Assembly (NCBI GenBank): GCA_016930175.1 | Contig: JAFGHJ010000023.1 | Coordinates: forward strand, 22,810 to 86,809 | Direction of reading: 5' to 3' | DNA: 64,000 bases | Source: Caldifarciminota bacterium | GTDB lineage: Bacteria > Hydrothermota > UBA3072 | Shown: positions 44,299-54,049 of the stretch, piece after piece | How positions within the stretch are numbered: the stretch's first letter is position 1 | Layout: every line of letters starts with the position of its first letter | Notes under the pieces: generated by a model | Database searches by the model: none | What the model was told of the DNA's origin: nothing | What the model saw: only the letters and a program-made list of their open reading frames with translations | Made by a program: the position numbers and the translations under genes

Positions 44299-44943
44299 AT
44301 GGACAATAAAACTATAGAAAAGGTTTTGAATATACTTAAAGAAAAATACGCCGAATGGAAGCCTCCCATTGTAACGGAGATAGCGAGTAAAACAGGTGAC
44401 CCTTTCCGCGTGCTTATTTCGACTGTGCTCAGTTCCCGCACCAAAGACGCGGTTACAAGAGAAGCTTCCAGGAGGCTGCTTGAAAAGGCTTCAACGCCCC
44501 GGGAGGTAGCGAAGCTATCTCCGAGAGAAATAGAGAAATTAATCTACCCCGTCGGGTTTTTCCGTACAAAAGCTAAGAGAATTCCTGAGCTGGTTCGTAT
44601 TTTGATCGATGAATACGAAGGAAAGGTTCCTGATGAGCTGGAAGAATTGCTTAAACTTCCGGGCGTGGGAAGAAAAACCGCAAATCTGGTTTTGACTGTA
44701 GGTTTTGGTAAACCGGGTATATGCGTCGATACACATGTCCACCGTATATCCAACAGATTCGGGTATGTAAGGACGAAGAATCCCGCGGAAACAGAGTTCG
44801 CCCTGAGGGAGAAATTACCGGAAAAGTGGTGGATATCTTATAATGATTTTCTGGTAACTCTGGGTCAAAACATCTGTTTTCCCAGGAATCCTCATTGCGG
44901 AGAATGTCCGCTGAATAAGCTTTGTGAAAAAGTAAATATTTAA
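44299..44943 (+). CDS. nth: Endonuclease III
   Basis: 214 residues from the ATG at 44299 ([13 protein letters not shown]); upstream in-frame codons have no homology. The helix-hairpin-helix [13 protein letters not shown] holds the catalytic Lys and [13 protein letters not shown] the catalytic Asp of this base-excision-repair glycosylase/lyase. The FeS motif at the end, C-x6-C-x2-C-x5-C ([17 protein letters not shown]), is intact. Length is normal. Confidence 0.95.
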   Translation: MDNKTIEKVLNILKEKYAEWKPPIVTEIASKTGDPFRVLISTVLSSRTKDAVTREASRRLLEKASTPREVAKLSPREIEKLIYPVGFFRTKAKRIPELVRILIDEYEGKVPDELEELLKLPGVGRKTANLVLTVGFGKPGICVDTHVHRISNRFGYVRTKNPAETEFALREKLPEKWWISYNDFLVTLGQNICFPRNPHCGECPLNKLCEKVNI

Positions 44944-44962
44944 GAGAAACGCATTCACGAAT

Positions 44963-44998
44963 AAAAAAACCCGCGGTAAATTTACCGCGGGTTTTTTT
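44963..44998. terminator. Bidirectional terminator between nth and the CBM9 gene
   Basis: ACCCGCGGTAAA faces its complement TTTACCGCGGGT in a perfect stem with A runs before and T runs after, so it works for both converging genes. Confidence 0.92.
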
Positions 44999-45019
44999 AA
45001 CAACTTAATCAAAAACTGC

Positions 45020-46636
45020 TTACTTCAGCAGCATTACCTTCTTAGTGGCTGATTCGTTGCCTGCTTTAAGATTGCAGAGGTAAACACCATTTGCGAGACC
45101 TGATACGTCCAGAGATACGGTGCTTCCATTAGCATCCGCAGCTTTAACCAGCTGTCCTGCTACATTGAAGAGACTCACTTTCGCTGCGATTCCAGCCGGA
45201 ACGCTTACCGAAACAACTACGTTGCCGGTTGTTACTACCGGAGCAACTGAAAGTGCGATGTTAGCAGCAGCTGGCTCCGAAATTCCGCTGGTCACTGATA
45301 AAATTGCCGTTCCAAAGAGGCCCGGATCCTGCCAAGAGTTATTATCGGCAGCCCACCATTTTGTCATGGCTTCACGAGTTGAGCCGTCGTTGTCTGCGAT
45401 CTGGACTTCCCAGCCGATTACCTGACCTACCTCAAGCGGGAACAACTGAGCCGGAGGATCACCCTTCACGAGCTCTGCAACAGGGATAGCCAATTCAAAG
45501 TTATAACCATCATCTGTTTTAAGCCATGCCCATTCACCCTTGTCAGCCCATCCTGACTGGATTTCGGTTTTACCCCAAACCCATCTCCACTGAATATCAT
45601 TGGCGTCGTATGGGCTGGCTTTGCTGTTATCACCGTCGAAATAGAGCTCAAAGCAGTCATTGTTATGCGAATTCGCTGCGTCCCCTTCGCCCGTGACGGA
45701 GTCGTCCATCACTCTTCCGAAGAAGTAAATACCATCCGCATTCCAAGCGACACGATAGTATGAGCAAATATCCGAGTCGCCATTAAACATACCCGACTCG
45801 TTGATATAGCCGGACATCTTAACTTCAGGAACTTCGACATCCTCAACATCGACCCACTCGTCACCCAAATCTCCGTCGATTGTAGGAGCGAATTCGATTT
45901 GTGGTATCGGTAATACATTATCCTCGTTGGCAAGTTGAGCCGTTCCGAAGAGGCCCGGATCCTGCCAGGAGTTATTGTCGGCAGCCCACCATTTTGTCAT
46001 GGCTTCACGAGGTCCGCCGTCGTTGTCGGCAACCTGGGTTTCCCATCCGATTGTAGTGCCTGCCGTAAGGTCAAACAACTGAACCGGAGGATCACCCTTC
46101 ACGAGCTCTGCGACAGGAATTTCCAGCTCGAAGCTATAACCATTAGTGGTTGTAGCCCATGCCCAGTTACCTTTGTCAGCCCATCCTGATGTTATCTCGG
46201 TTACGCCATAAACCCATCTCCACTGGATATCATTGGCATCGTATGGAGCGGTTTTGCTGTTATCGCCGTCGAAATAGATTTCCCAGCAGTCGTTGTTGTG
46301 TGAATTGGCAGCGTCCGCTTCACCTGTTACGGAGTCGTCTGCAACCTCTCCGTAGAAATAAATGCCGTCTTCGTTCCACGCGACCTTGTAGAATGAAGCG
46401 CAGTCAGCGTAACCATGGAATGAATCCGGCTGCTCTAAAATATATCCGTACATTTGAATATTGGGACAAGACAAAACCCAATCTTCGTCTATTTCGCCGT
46501 CGATTACAGGAGCAAATTCTACGTATGGGATGTTAAGAACATCATTAACCGTGCTACCAGCATTCTGAGCTGAAAGTATAATACTAAAGCAAAAAAGCAA
46601 CAAGAACATTTTTGATAAAATTGGAAGTCTATTCAC
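45020..46636 (-). CDS. Secreted two-domain CBM9-like protein, paralogue of the one at 22288
   Basis: 538 residues. Signal peptide 1-23 (ends SAQ), two CBM9-like domains (about 27-235 and 240-445) with PVIDGEIDEDWV and PTIDGDLGDEWV starts and NNDCWEIYFDGDNSKT-type cores, then a sorting-type tail (VSLFNVAGQLVKAAD, LANGVYLCNLKAG). It is clearly paralogous to the protein at 22288-23946, closest in the ends and the WWAADNNSWQDPGLFGTA segment. The start is GTG with AAGGAGG 8 bases before. A distal promoter with TTGACA at 46904-46899 may feed it through a 230-base leader. Confidence 0.82.
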   Translation of the reverse strand: MNRLPILSKMFLLLFCFSIILSAQNAGSTVNDVLNIPYVEFAPVIDGEIDEDWVLSCPNIQMYGYILEQPDSFHGYADCASFYKVAWNEDGIYFYGEVADDSVTGEADAANSHNNDCWEIYFDGDNSKTAPYDANDIQWRWVYGVTEITSGWADKGNWAWATTTNGYSFELEIPVAELVKGDPPVQLFDLTAGTTIGWETQVADNDGGPREAMTKWWAADNNSWQDPGLFGTAQLANEDNVLPIPQIEFAPTIDGDLGDEWVDVEDVEVPEVKMSGYINESGMFNGDSDICSYYRVAWNADGIYFFGRVMDDSVTGEGDAANSHNNDCFELYFDGDNSKASPYDANDIQWRWVWGKTEIQSGWADKGEWAWLKTDDGYNFELAIPVAELVKGDPPAQLFPLEVGQVIGWEVQIADNDGSTREAMTKWWAADNNSWQDPGLFGTAILSVTSGISEPAAANIALSVAPVVTTGNVVVSVSVPAGIAAKVSLFNVAGQLVKAADANGSTVSLDVSGLANGVYLCNLKAGNESATKKVMLLK

Positions 46637-47000
46637 TTATTAACCTCCTTACATTCTGATATTTTAATTTGCATTTAATTAAAAATTTTTATTAATCTAT
46701 TATTATAAGATGGGTGATTTTCAGTGAAACGAACATAATAAAATGTTCCGGCCTTCCCTCCTATCTTCCGAAAAAGAAGAAAAGGCCTTACCTGCAAATT
46801 TTTAATCGAACAGTTAAATGCATTATAGCACCCCCATTTTTTTGTTTGACTAAAAACTTCTTATGCTTAGGATAACAATATAATGAAATAAAACACAATG
46901 TCAAGGGGTTTTTTTCTGAAACCAGGACGCATCTTTTGAGATCTAAAGGGCAGGAGAAGTTGTTGAATTGTTGCAATGAATTGGTTTTTTTGCTCCGGTG

Positions 47001-47020
47001 TTTCTTAAATATTTAAGAAA
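47001..47020. promoter_or_regulatory. Perfect 20-bp palindrome, likely operator
   Basis: TTTCTTAAATATTTAAGAAA reads the same on both strands. It ends 8 bases before the -35 box of the promoter at 47029, a usual place for an activator or repressor dimer. Confidence 0.7.
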
Positions 47021-47028
47021 TTTTACCC

Positions 47029-47056
47029 TTGACAAAAACACCTCTTTTGTTATACT
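47029..47056 (+). promoter_or_regulatory. Promoter of the TonB receptor-PorV operon
   Basis: TTGACA 47029-47034, 16 bases, TATACT 47051-47056. Transcripts starting near 47063 would have a 5' leader of about 230 bases. Confidence 0.75.
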
Positions 47057-47085
47057 AATAACTGAAATTTGGTAGACTTCATGTA

Positions 47086-47145
47086 AGGCTAAAGATTATA
47101 ATCCGGTAAGGTTAAGGAGTGGGTATATTTTAAGCTGTTTAGCCT
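47086..47145 (+). ncRNA. Structured 5' leader (unclassified)
   Basis: AGGCTAAA (47086-47093) pairs perfectly with TTTAGCCT (47138-47145) around a 44-base loop that contains a GGTAAGGTTAAGGAGTGGG stretch. I cannot match it to a known riboswitch, and a cobalamin box is not present. Confidence 0.4.
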
Positions 47146-47290
47146 GATATCTCAGGGGGGTTGTAATAAAATTGAGCTTTTCTAAAATAGAGTTAATATT
47201 TCAAAATTTGATAAGAGACGTTGTCAGGTGTTCCGTATTTCGGTCTTCAGTTTTAATCCAATTTGTAAACCCTAACGAAAGGAGGCTTTA

Positions 47291-50200
47291 ATGAAAAGTA
47301 CGAGAAGGGGAAGAGAATTGTTGCCCAGGTGGATTATAGGAGGGGTGTTTGTTATTTTGTCTTTGCTTGCCTTTAATCCAAGCGTGAAAGCGGCAGTTAC
47401 AGGAAAAATTGCGGGTGTTGTAGTTGATGCGGAAACAGGTGAGCCTTTACCCGGAGCTAATGTTTTGATAGAGGGTACTACTTTGGGAGCTGCAGCCAAT
47501 CCGGACGGATATTTTTTCATTATAAGAGTATCCCCCGGTATCTATGATGTCCAGGCGAGGATGATGGGATTTGAGAGTGTGACTATGACCGGTGTTGAGG
47601 TGACTACCGATCACACGACTCAGGTTAGATTTGAACTGAAATCCACGGTTGTCCCGGGCGAAGGTGTTACCGTAAAAGCGGAGGCGGAGGTTATAAAAAT
47701 GGACCTTTCATCTTCCGCTATTTCTGCTAAAAGCGATGATATAGAAGCTGTTCCGTTTGTTGACGAGGTCGGGGATTATATTAACAGACAGGCTGGGGTT
47801 CAGGGTTGGCAAATAAGGGGAGGAGGTTTAGATCAGGTAAGTTTTATGACAGATGGTTTAAACCTTGTGGATGGCAGAACGAATAATCCAGCTCTTATGC
47901 CCCCCTTGAGTATGATAAAAGAGCTCAACGTAATCAAGGGCGGTTTTGCTCCCGAGTATGGCAATCTAAGGTCGGGCTTGGTAAACATTGTGACCAGAGA
48001 ACCTTCTAATGTCTATAATGGTTCGATTAATTTTCGTTACAGTCCCGCTTATTTGAAACACCGTGGACCTACTGTTTATGATACGTCGCATTATTGGGTA
48101 GGAGCTTTCGTTTTAGAAAAAGACAGCCTTTGCTGGATAGGAGCAAGAGGTCTTACGACAAAAGCGAGGGATGCTTATCGCGCAGGAGATTCCGTTTTAG
48201 GCGATTACTATACCGACCTTAAAACCAGCTATTTTCCATTTGATAACGGTTGGCTTGGAGCAGCCGGCGGAGATCCCGATAGCGCGGCGAAATTGCGCGA
48301 TAAATTTATCTGGTCGCACCGTCTCCAGGGGGCGGATGAGTTGTTGCCGGATGGTTCCCCTTATGATGGTGAGCCGAGAGTCGCGACGTATGGCGATAAA
48401 CCTGACTTTAACGTAGATGCTGGTTTTGGAGGACCTGTTCCCGTAATCGGTGGTTTTTTAGGAGATTTAGGTTTTTATGCAGCTTACAGACAGAATAAAG
48501 AAGCTTTTGCTCTTCCGACAAGCAGAGATTATTATGGAGAACAGAATGCAATGGTGAAGCTGGTCTCCCATCTTACGCAGTCGATAAAAGTTAGCTTTGA
48601 TCTGATGTACGGGGAGCAGAACACTGTTTCTGCGAGTTCGAACGGAGAGCTGGGTGCGGAGGACAATCCGTATGGTCTTTATTTAAACCCGGGTGACCTC
48701 GGTCCTCAGTTTGTCGATTTTGTCCAGGGTACGGGTTATGTCAGCGGAGCGGGTGGAATTTATGTGTCAGGTGGGAGCGATGTATTCAGGAGTCAGCTGA
48801 CATCGAAACACGCGGTATATTATCCTGCTTTTATTCCAGTATATGATATTTCTCACAATATGCAGGGTTTTACCTTTGACCACGCGTTAAGTGAGAAAAC
48901 TTTCTATACCGTCAGGATTTCTCATTTGGGAAACGAGAGACTTTGCAGCGCTTATGAAACATTCGATGAGAGAGATACTACAATATATACGTTGACGAGC
49001 GGCGCAGAGGTTACTGAAATTCCTTATGGATATTATTTAGAAGCTGCTGATGTACAGATAAATGGTGTCTACATGGGAGCGCATTGTGCGGGTGCTGTCG
49101 ATTCCTCGGTATCTCATACCTGGGATTTTAAAGTTGATTTAACGAGTCAAATTAACGCATACAATGAAGTAAAGATAGGAATTGAATATAATTATGCTGA
49201 TATGAATACGTACTATGAGAAAAACAGATGGGAGTCTCCGCACGAAAATTGGGTTGTCGATTGGGAAGCCAGTCCCATTAGAGGAGGCGCCTATATACAG
49301 GATAAAATCGAATTTGAAGGTATTATAGCGACAGTAGGATTAAGAGCTGATTGGAATGACCCTAATTTAGAATGGTTCGAGCTGGAAGATGATCCTTATG
49401 ATTATTACTTTACAAGGGTGGGTAAGAGTTTGTTGCTCACCGAAGCTGAAACTCATCCGGCGCAGGGTCATTTGAAAATAGCTCCTCGTTTCGGAATATC
49501 TCATCCTATATCAGAGAATGCCAAATTATATTTCAATTACGGGGATTTTTATTCCCTTCCGGCTTCTTATAATTTGTATCAGATATTCTGGGGTCCGGCA
49601 CGATATGGTGTAAGGTATTTTGGTAATCCGGAGCTCGACTGGCCTCTTACAAGAGCTTACGAGTTAGGTACCGACTGGGGTATTGCGGATATGTTCCGTA
49701 TTCACCTTGCCGGTTACTATAAAGATATTACCAATCAGCCTGTGGCTGTGGAGTATATAGGTTACGATGATTCTCCGCACTACAAGGTGCCTGAAAGCTC
49801 AAACTACGAGGATATTCGTGGTATAGATTTCAGAATCAGTAAAGACTATGGGAACTGGATAAGAGGCTGGCTGAATTACGACTACAGGGTAAGGAGTTAT
49901 GGCCAGACGGGTAAGAGTATACGCTACCAGAGCTTACTTCAGGACGCGACGCTCGGTGCGTGGGACACTTTAGAGTATACTCCCCGCGCTCAGCCGATAT
50001 TAGAAGCCAATATTCAATTTTTGACTCCTGAGGATTTAGGTCTATTACTTGGTAACATTTCACTTAGTCTTAACTACTCCTGGGAAGCAGGTAGCTATTT
50101 GACCTTTGACCCATTGAAAAGAGAAATAGGGGATCCCACAAGACCATATTTAAATATGCAGTGGAAACCCTGGAGGAATATCCAGGCAAGAATCCAGAAG

Positions 50201-50503
50201 GGAATAAATGTTGCCGGAATAAATCTCAGCATATTTGCAGAGGTAGATAATCTTTTCGATTGGAAATATTTAGATACGGGATCCGGCAGCTTTGTTAATC
50301 AAGACGACGAAGATAAATATTATGCCTCGTTGAGGTTACCCATCTATGAGGATCCGGAGTATGAAAACTATGGAGAGCCCGGAGATGATCAGTTTGGTGA
50401 TTTCAATAGTGAAGATAAGCCACATATTGACGATCCGGCGTTAACGCATCTTGCCTTCCATCACCCTCGATTTTTCGTTTTTGGAGTGAAAGTTGATTTT
50501 TAG
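47291..50503 (+). CDS. TonB-dependent receptor with N-terminal carboxypeptidase-regulatory-like domain
   Basis: 1070 residues. A signal segment (about 13-34) leads to a carboxypeptidase-regulatory-like domain (GKIAGVVVDAETGEPLPGAN to VRFELKS, about 37-120), the plug (about 125-250, with GWQIRGGGLDQVSFMTDGLNL and SGLVNIVTREP) and a large barrel to the C-terminal VKVDF strand. The layout resembles SusC-type and CarboxypepD-type receptors of Bacteroidota, but no SusD partner is next to it. It is followed at 30 bases by a secreted protein and then a PorV homologue, apparently one operon. GGAGG lies 6 bases before the ATG. Substrate unknown. Confidence 0.88.
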   Translation: MKSTRRGRELLPRWIIGGVFVILSLLAFNPSVKAAVTGKIAGVVVDAETGEPLPGANVLIEGTTLGAAANPDGYFFIIRVSPGIYDVQARMMGFESVTMTGVEVTTDHTTQVRFELKSTVVPGEGVTVKAEAEVIKMDLSSSAISAKSDDIEAVPFVDEVGDYINRQAGVQGWQIRGGGLDQVSFMTDGLNLVDGRTNNPALMPPLSMIKELNVIKGGFAPEYGNLRSGLVNIVTREPSNVYNGSINFRYSPAYLKHRGPTVYDTSHYWVGAFVLEKDSLCWIGARGLTTKARDAYRAGDSVLGDYYTDLKTSYFPFDNGWLGAAGGDPDSAAKLRDKFIWSHRLQGADELLPDGSPYDGEPRVATYGDKPDFNVDAGFGGPVPVIGGFLGDLGFYAAYRQNKEAFALPTSRDYYGEQNAMVKLVSHLTQSIKVSFDLMYGEQNTVSASSNGELGAEDNPYGLYLNPGDLGPQFVDFVQGTGYVSGAGGIYVSGGSDVFRSQLTSKHAVYYPAFIPVYDISHNMQGFTFDHALSEKTFYTVRISHLGNERLCSAYETFDERDTTIYTLTSGAEVTEIPYGYYLEAADVQINGVYMGAHCAGAVDSSVSHTWDFKVDLTSQINAYNEVKIGIEYNYADMNTYYEKNRWESPHENWVVDWEASPIRGGAYIQDKIEFEGIIATVGLRADWNDPNLEWFELEDDPYDYYFTRVGKSLLLTEAETHPAQGHLKIAPRFGISHPISENAKLYFNYGDFYSLPASYNLYQIFWGPARYGVRYFGNPELDWPLTRAYELGTDWGIADMFRIHLAGYYKDITNQPVAVEYIGYDDSPHYKVPESSNYEDIRGIDFRISKDYGNWIRGWLNYDYRVRSYGQTGKSIRYQSLLQDATLGAWDTLEYTPRAQPILEANIQFLTPEDLGLLLGNISLSLNYSWEAGSYLTFDPLKREIGDPTRPYLNMQWKPWRNIQARIQKGINVAGINLSIFAEVDNLFDWKYLDTGSGSFVNQDDEDKYYASLRLPIYEDPEYENYGEPGDDQFGDFNSEDKPHIDDPALTHLAFHHPRFFVFGVKVDF

Positions 50504-50533
50504 TATCAACCAAGAGGTAAGGAGGAAATAATA

Positions 50534-52984
50534 ATGAAGAAGTTTACTTGTTTAATTCTAATATTTGTCTTTGCCACTTTACTTATCTCGTTCCCTGTTT
50601 TGGGTGATGAGAAGTGGATTCGTGAATCAGAAATTCAGCCGAGAATTACTGATGCTGCCGATCAAAGCGAGATAAGCTTTGGTAATTTTGAAGCGACCTG
50701 GTATTTTGATGGCGCTGCCCCTGAGGGTGGGTCGCCGGCTGACGGCTGGATACGCAGTTGGATTAGAAATTCGGGTTCCAGATGGGGCTGCAGAAATTGG
50801 TATGATCCTGTGGGCGACTCTATCATGCCCATCAGATTGGGAGGCGCTCCTTACGGTACACCAGATTTGAGTACTGTTCAGTTTGCAGTTCCGGATTCGG
50901 TTGGTATAACAATTAAAATGTATTACAGATACGACCCGCCGTCTGTTATTGTCGACGGGCTTCATCTTGAAAGAGATTTCCCGCGAATAGGCGATTATTA
51001 CGCTCCTGATAAGGTGTGGGGAACTGCCGATGTTATGGTGGAATCCCACGCGAGGAACTGGCTGGGGCTGGATATTTATCAGAAAGTGCTGAGCTGGGTT
51101 TCCAAAAACCATAGCCAGTATGTCATATATGACTGGACAGTTGTAAATACGGGGAATGTTGATTTGGACGATTCAATCGAACGAGAAGGTTACGAGCTGG
51201 ACAGTTTATACTTTATGAGACAGCTTGAAATGACGGTAAACAATCAAACAGAGACGAAATCAGAATGGTATTCGTGGTGTGGAGTTTATCCTGATTGGGA
51301 CGAACCGAGGGATTCTGTGCGTTGTTTAATCTCTTATTCGGCTCTTGAATTCGATAGGGCTGGATATTCTCCATGGGGAGATGCTCTCGGTTGTTACGTT
51401 CAGGACCGTGATTATTTAGATGATGCGGCGTCAGGTTGTGAGGCTATGCTCTATGTTCCTCAAGTCGATGCCGAAGAGAAGCCGCTGAAGCCTATGGGTC
51501 CCGGCGCTGATGCCGTTAATGGGAATCCCTCAAATTATCCGGAAACCGATGACCCGGTTCAGCCAAAAGCTCATGGTATCAGGGGTCCAGACGATGGCGA
51601 ATTTAAAACGCATTCGGGAAATCACCCCCCGACAGGCGAAAATAGTTGGGAGACAGTGTATAATTCCATGATATACGGAGAAAAAGGAGATCCCGAGTAT
51701 GATCCTTATGTGGAGTATATGACCGGAACTTACCCGGGAACCTATCATCCTGTGCCCTCTGATATGAGAGGTTATGAGAAATGGAACGACCTGAACAAAA
51801 ATGGAAGAATCTTCTGGCATGCTGTGGGCAACGCGAGCATGGGTCCCTTCCATCTGGACTATGGAGATTCTCTCAGAATAGTGTGGGCGGATTGCGGAGG
51901 TCGTCTCGATGTAAGCAGTATGTTGGAACTTGGCAGGGCGTGGAAGGACAGCTCAATAACATTCGTCACACAGAGCGGCGACACGCTCGATATAGATGAT
52001 ATAAGTCTGACAGCTCCGCACCTGCCAAACCAGGCAGATACGATTCATATACCTCCTGTGTACAGAAATAATCCCTGGCGCTGGCAGGATGATGGCAATT
52101 GGTCCGATCGTGCCAATCTGATTAAGGATATGTGGGTTTATTCCACTGTGGATTCTGCCATAAGACATGCGATTAACGCTCAGTGGAACTTCGATCACAA
52201 TTATGATATACCTGTTCCCCCGCCGCCGCCATCGATCGAGATTACTTCCGGAGCCGATCAAATAGTAATTCGCTGGTTCTATGAGCAGGCGGCTGATGAA
52301 TCATCTGCACCTGACCTTGCAGGATACAAGGTGTATCGTTCTACAGGAACTGCGGGCGTAGGTCCTCTGGCTGAAAATACCGGAGTGATAGGTAATTGGG
52401 AGTTAATCTTCCAGTGCGGCGGTTCCGATCCGGGAGGCGGTGTTGATTATAGCGCTTCCGTAGTTGATACGTATAATGATACCGATGCGGTTCGCGGCGA
52501 AGATTACTATTACTATGTGGCAGCGTTTGATGACGGGTCCCATCCGGAAGCGGAGGATCCGAACGGAGTTACTGGTACGCCTGAGGTGCTAGAGAGCGGA
52601 AGGTGGCAGAACTATACTTACGGTGTAGTAGGAGCCGCTTCTTTAAAAAGACCAACCGGGACTTCATTATCTCAAATTAGAGTAGTTCCAAATCCCTATA
52701 ATGCTGCTTCAAAGTATATGCAGTACGAAGGGGGATCGGAGAAGATAAACTTCTTTAATTTACCCGGCAGCTGTACAATCAGAATTTACACCTTTACAGG
52801 CGATTTGGTAAAGACCATTGTTCATGACGATGGTTCGGGAGATGAAGCCTGGGATGATCCTACAGGAAAACAATATCAGGTGACAGATGATATTCGACAT
52901 GTTGTAAGCGGTCTCTATATTGCAAATATCGTTGATGATGAAACTGGCGAGAGTATAAACATTAAGTTCGTCATAATAAGGTAG
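50534..52984 (+). CDS. Large secreted protein with Fn3-like region and C-terminal sorting domain
   Basis: 816 residues. A signal peptide (1-24, ending VLG) precedes a mostly beta region with many Trp, Tyr and Asp residues; I recognise no enzyme family in it. A fibronectin-III-like segment (about 563-700: PSIEITSGADQIVIRW, LAGYKVYRST, YYYYVAAFDDG) comes next, followed by a sorting-type tail (about 715-816: IRVVPNPYNA, IRIYTFTGDLVKTI, VSGLYIANIVDD). It lies between a TonB receptor and a PorV homologue, so it may be a surface-exposed or exported partner of that receptor. Such secreted/receptor/PorV triples occur in several FCB-like lineages. Confidence 0.75.
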   Translation: MKKFTCLILIFVFATLLISFPVLGDEKWIRESEIQPRITDAADQSEISFGNFEATWYFDGAAPEGGSPADGWIRSWIRNSGSRWGCRNWYDPVGDSIMPIRLGGAPYGTPDLSTVQFAVPDSVGITIKMYYRYDPPSVIVDGLHLERDFPRIGDYYAPDKVWGTADVMVESHARNWLGLDIYQKVLSWVSKNHSQYVIYDWTVVNTGNVDLDDSIEREGYELDSLYFMRQLEMTVNNQTETKSEWYSWCGVYPDWDEPRDSVRCLISYSALEFDRAGYSPWGDALGCYVQDRDYLDDAASGCEAMLYVPQVDAEEKPLKPMGPGADAVNGNPSNYPETDDPVQPKAHGIRGPDDGEFKTHSGNHPPTGENSWETVYNSMIYGEKGDPEYDPYVEYMTGTYPGTYHPVPSDMRGYEKWNDLNKNGRIFWHAVGNASMGPFHLDYGDSLRIVWADCGGRLDVSSMLELGRAWKDSSITFVTQSGDTLDIDDISLTAPHLPNQADTIHIPPVYRNNPWRWQDDGNWSDRANLIKDMWVYSTVDSAIRHAINAQWNFDHNYDIPVPPPPPSIEITSGADQIVIRWFYEQAADESSAPDLAGYKVYRSTGTAGVGPLAENTGVIGNWELIFQCGGSDPGGGVDYSASVVDTYNDTDAVRGEDYYYYVAAFDDGSHPEAEDPNGVTGTPEVLESGRWQNYTYGVVGAASLKRPTGTSLSQIRVVPNPYNAASKYMQYEGGSEKINFFNLPGSCTIRIYTFTGDLVKTIVHDDGSGDEAWDDPTGKQYQVTDDIRHVVSGLYIANIVDDETGESINIKFVIIR

Positions 52985-52992
52985 GAGGGAAG

Positions 52993-54021
52993 ATGAGAAA
53001 GCTTATTATAATATTACTTCATTTAATGCTTTTAATCCCCGGTTACTCTTTATATGGACAAGAAGAAATAATTGAAGGGGGAAAGAAAATAGGTGCGGCA
53101 GGGTTCAAATTTATGGATATTGCAATCGGTGCCAGAGCCGCTGGGATGGGGGAAGCGTTTGCGTTTATCGGAGATGATGCCGAAGCTATTTTCTATAACC
53201 CCGCGGGTATAGCTCAGATGGATGATAAGAATTTTGATTTGACTGTCTGTAAAGTTGACTGGATTGTCGAAACCTCCATAAATGCTGTTGGCCTGGTTGC
53301 TAATCTTGGTACTTTTGGTAACGTAGGTTTTAGTTTGCTTTACACGGATTATGGGGATGTCATAGGTACAGTCGTTGAGCCCGACTCGGCGAGCGGATAT
53401 AGAGAGACAGGACTGCTGGAGCTTGGTTCTTACGCGACAGGCGTTTCATACGCCCGGAAGTTGACCGATAAGTTTATGATCGGCGCCAACTTCAGATACT
53501 CATACGAGCACTTGGGGGACAACTTGTTTGCAAACAATGCCGCGAGGGATTCTATCTGGACTGAAAAAAATGAGACTCAAACGATTGCCTATGATATAGG
53601 GACTATTTTTTATCCGGGTTTTGAAAGCTTTAGACTCGGAATGTCCATTGTTAATTTCTCTACTGCTGTGCAGTATGAGTATGAAGAAGGCAGGACCAAT
53701 TCGTTCAATTTGCCTTTGACCTTTAAGATGGGAGCGGCTATGGATATTCTTGACCTTCTTGGAGAACATCCTCATCATTCTCTCTTGGTAGATTTCGAAC
53801 TCGTTCATCCGCGTGATTATTCCCAGAGGTATCATCTTGGAGGAGAGTTAAGTATATTGGAAGTAATTAAACTGAGAGCGGGTTATAAGTTTGGATACGA
53901 CGAGGAAGGATTGGCTTTTGGCGCCGGTATTAATACTGCTAATGTTAAACTGGATTACGCGTATAGCGAATTCGGAATTTTTGATTTTGTGAACAGGGTT
54001 TCACTCGGTCTTTCGTTCTGA
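52993..54021 (+). CDS. PorV/PorQ-family outer-membrane protein
   Basis: 342 residues. A signal peptide (1-22) is followed by the family hallmark GFKFMDIAIGARAAGMGEAF and DAEAIFYNPAGIA, then a FadL/PorV-like 14-strand barrel ending in FVNRVSLGLSF. In the type IX system PorV carries cargo to the sortase, and PorQ is related. Here it ends a three-gene operon with a TonB receptor and a secreted protein bearing a type-IX-like tail. A strong terminator follows. The start is 8 bases after the previous stop with GGAGGG in front. Confidence 0.9.
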   Translation: MRKLIIILLHLMLLIPGYSLYGQEEIIEGGKKIGAAGFKFMDIAIGARAAGMGEAFAFIGDDAEAIFYNPAGIAQMDDKNFDLTVCKVDWIVETSINAVGLVANLGTFGNVGFSLLYTDYGDVIGTVVEPDSASGYRETGLLELGSYATGVSYARKLTDKFMIGANFRYSYEHLGDNLFANNAARDSIWTEKNETQTIAYDIGTIFYPGFESFRLGMSIVNFSTAVQYEYEEGRTNSFNLPLTFKMGAAMDILDLLGEHPHHSLLVDFELVHPRDYSQRYHLGGELSILEVIKLRAGYKFGYDEEGLAFGAGINTANVKLDYAYSEFGIFDFVNRVSLGLSF

Positions 54022-54049
54022 GGAGTTAAGAGAAAGCAGAAAATACCGA

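Larger units (their letters stand above)
46637..47290. other. Long divergent regulatory region
   Basis: 654 bases with no gene. In order it holds: AT-rich text and a GGCCTT...AAGGCC pairing (about 46750-46786); a minus-strand promoter TTGACA (46904-46899), 16 bases, TATATT (46882-46877); the 20-base palindrome at 47001-47020; a plus-strand promoter; and a structured leader of about 230 bases before the TonB receptor. The last three are listed separately. Confidence 0.65.

Noticed and set aside
47063..47290. Cobalamin riboswitch in the receptor leader
   Set aside because: The conserved B12-box sequence is missing.
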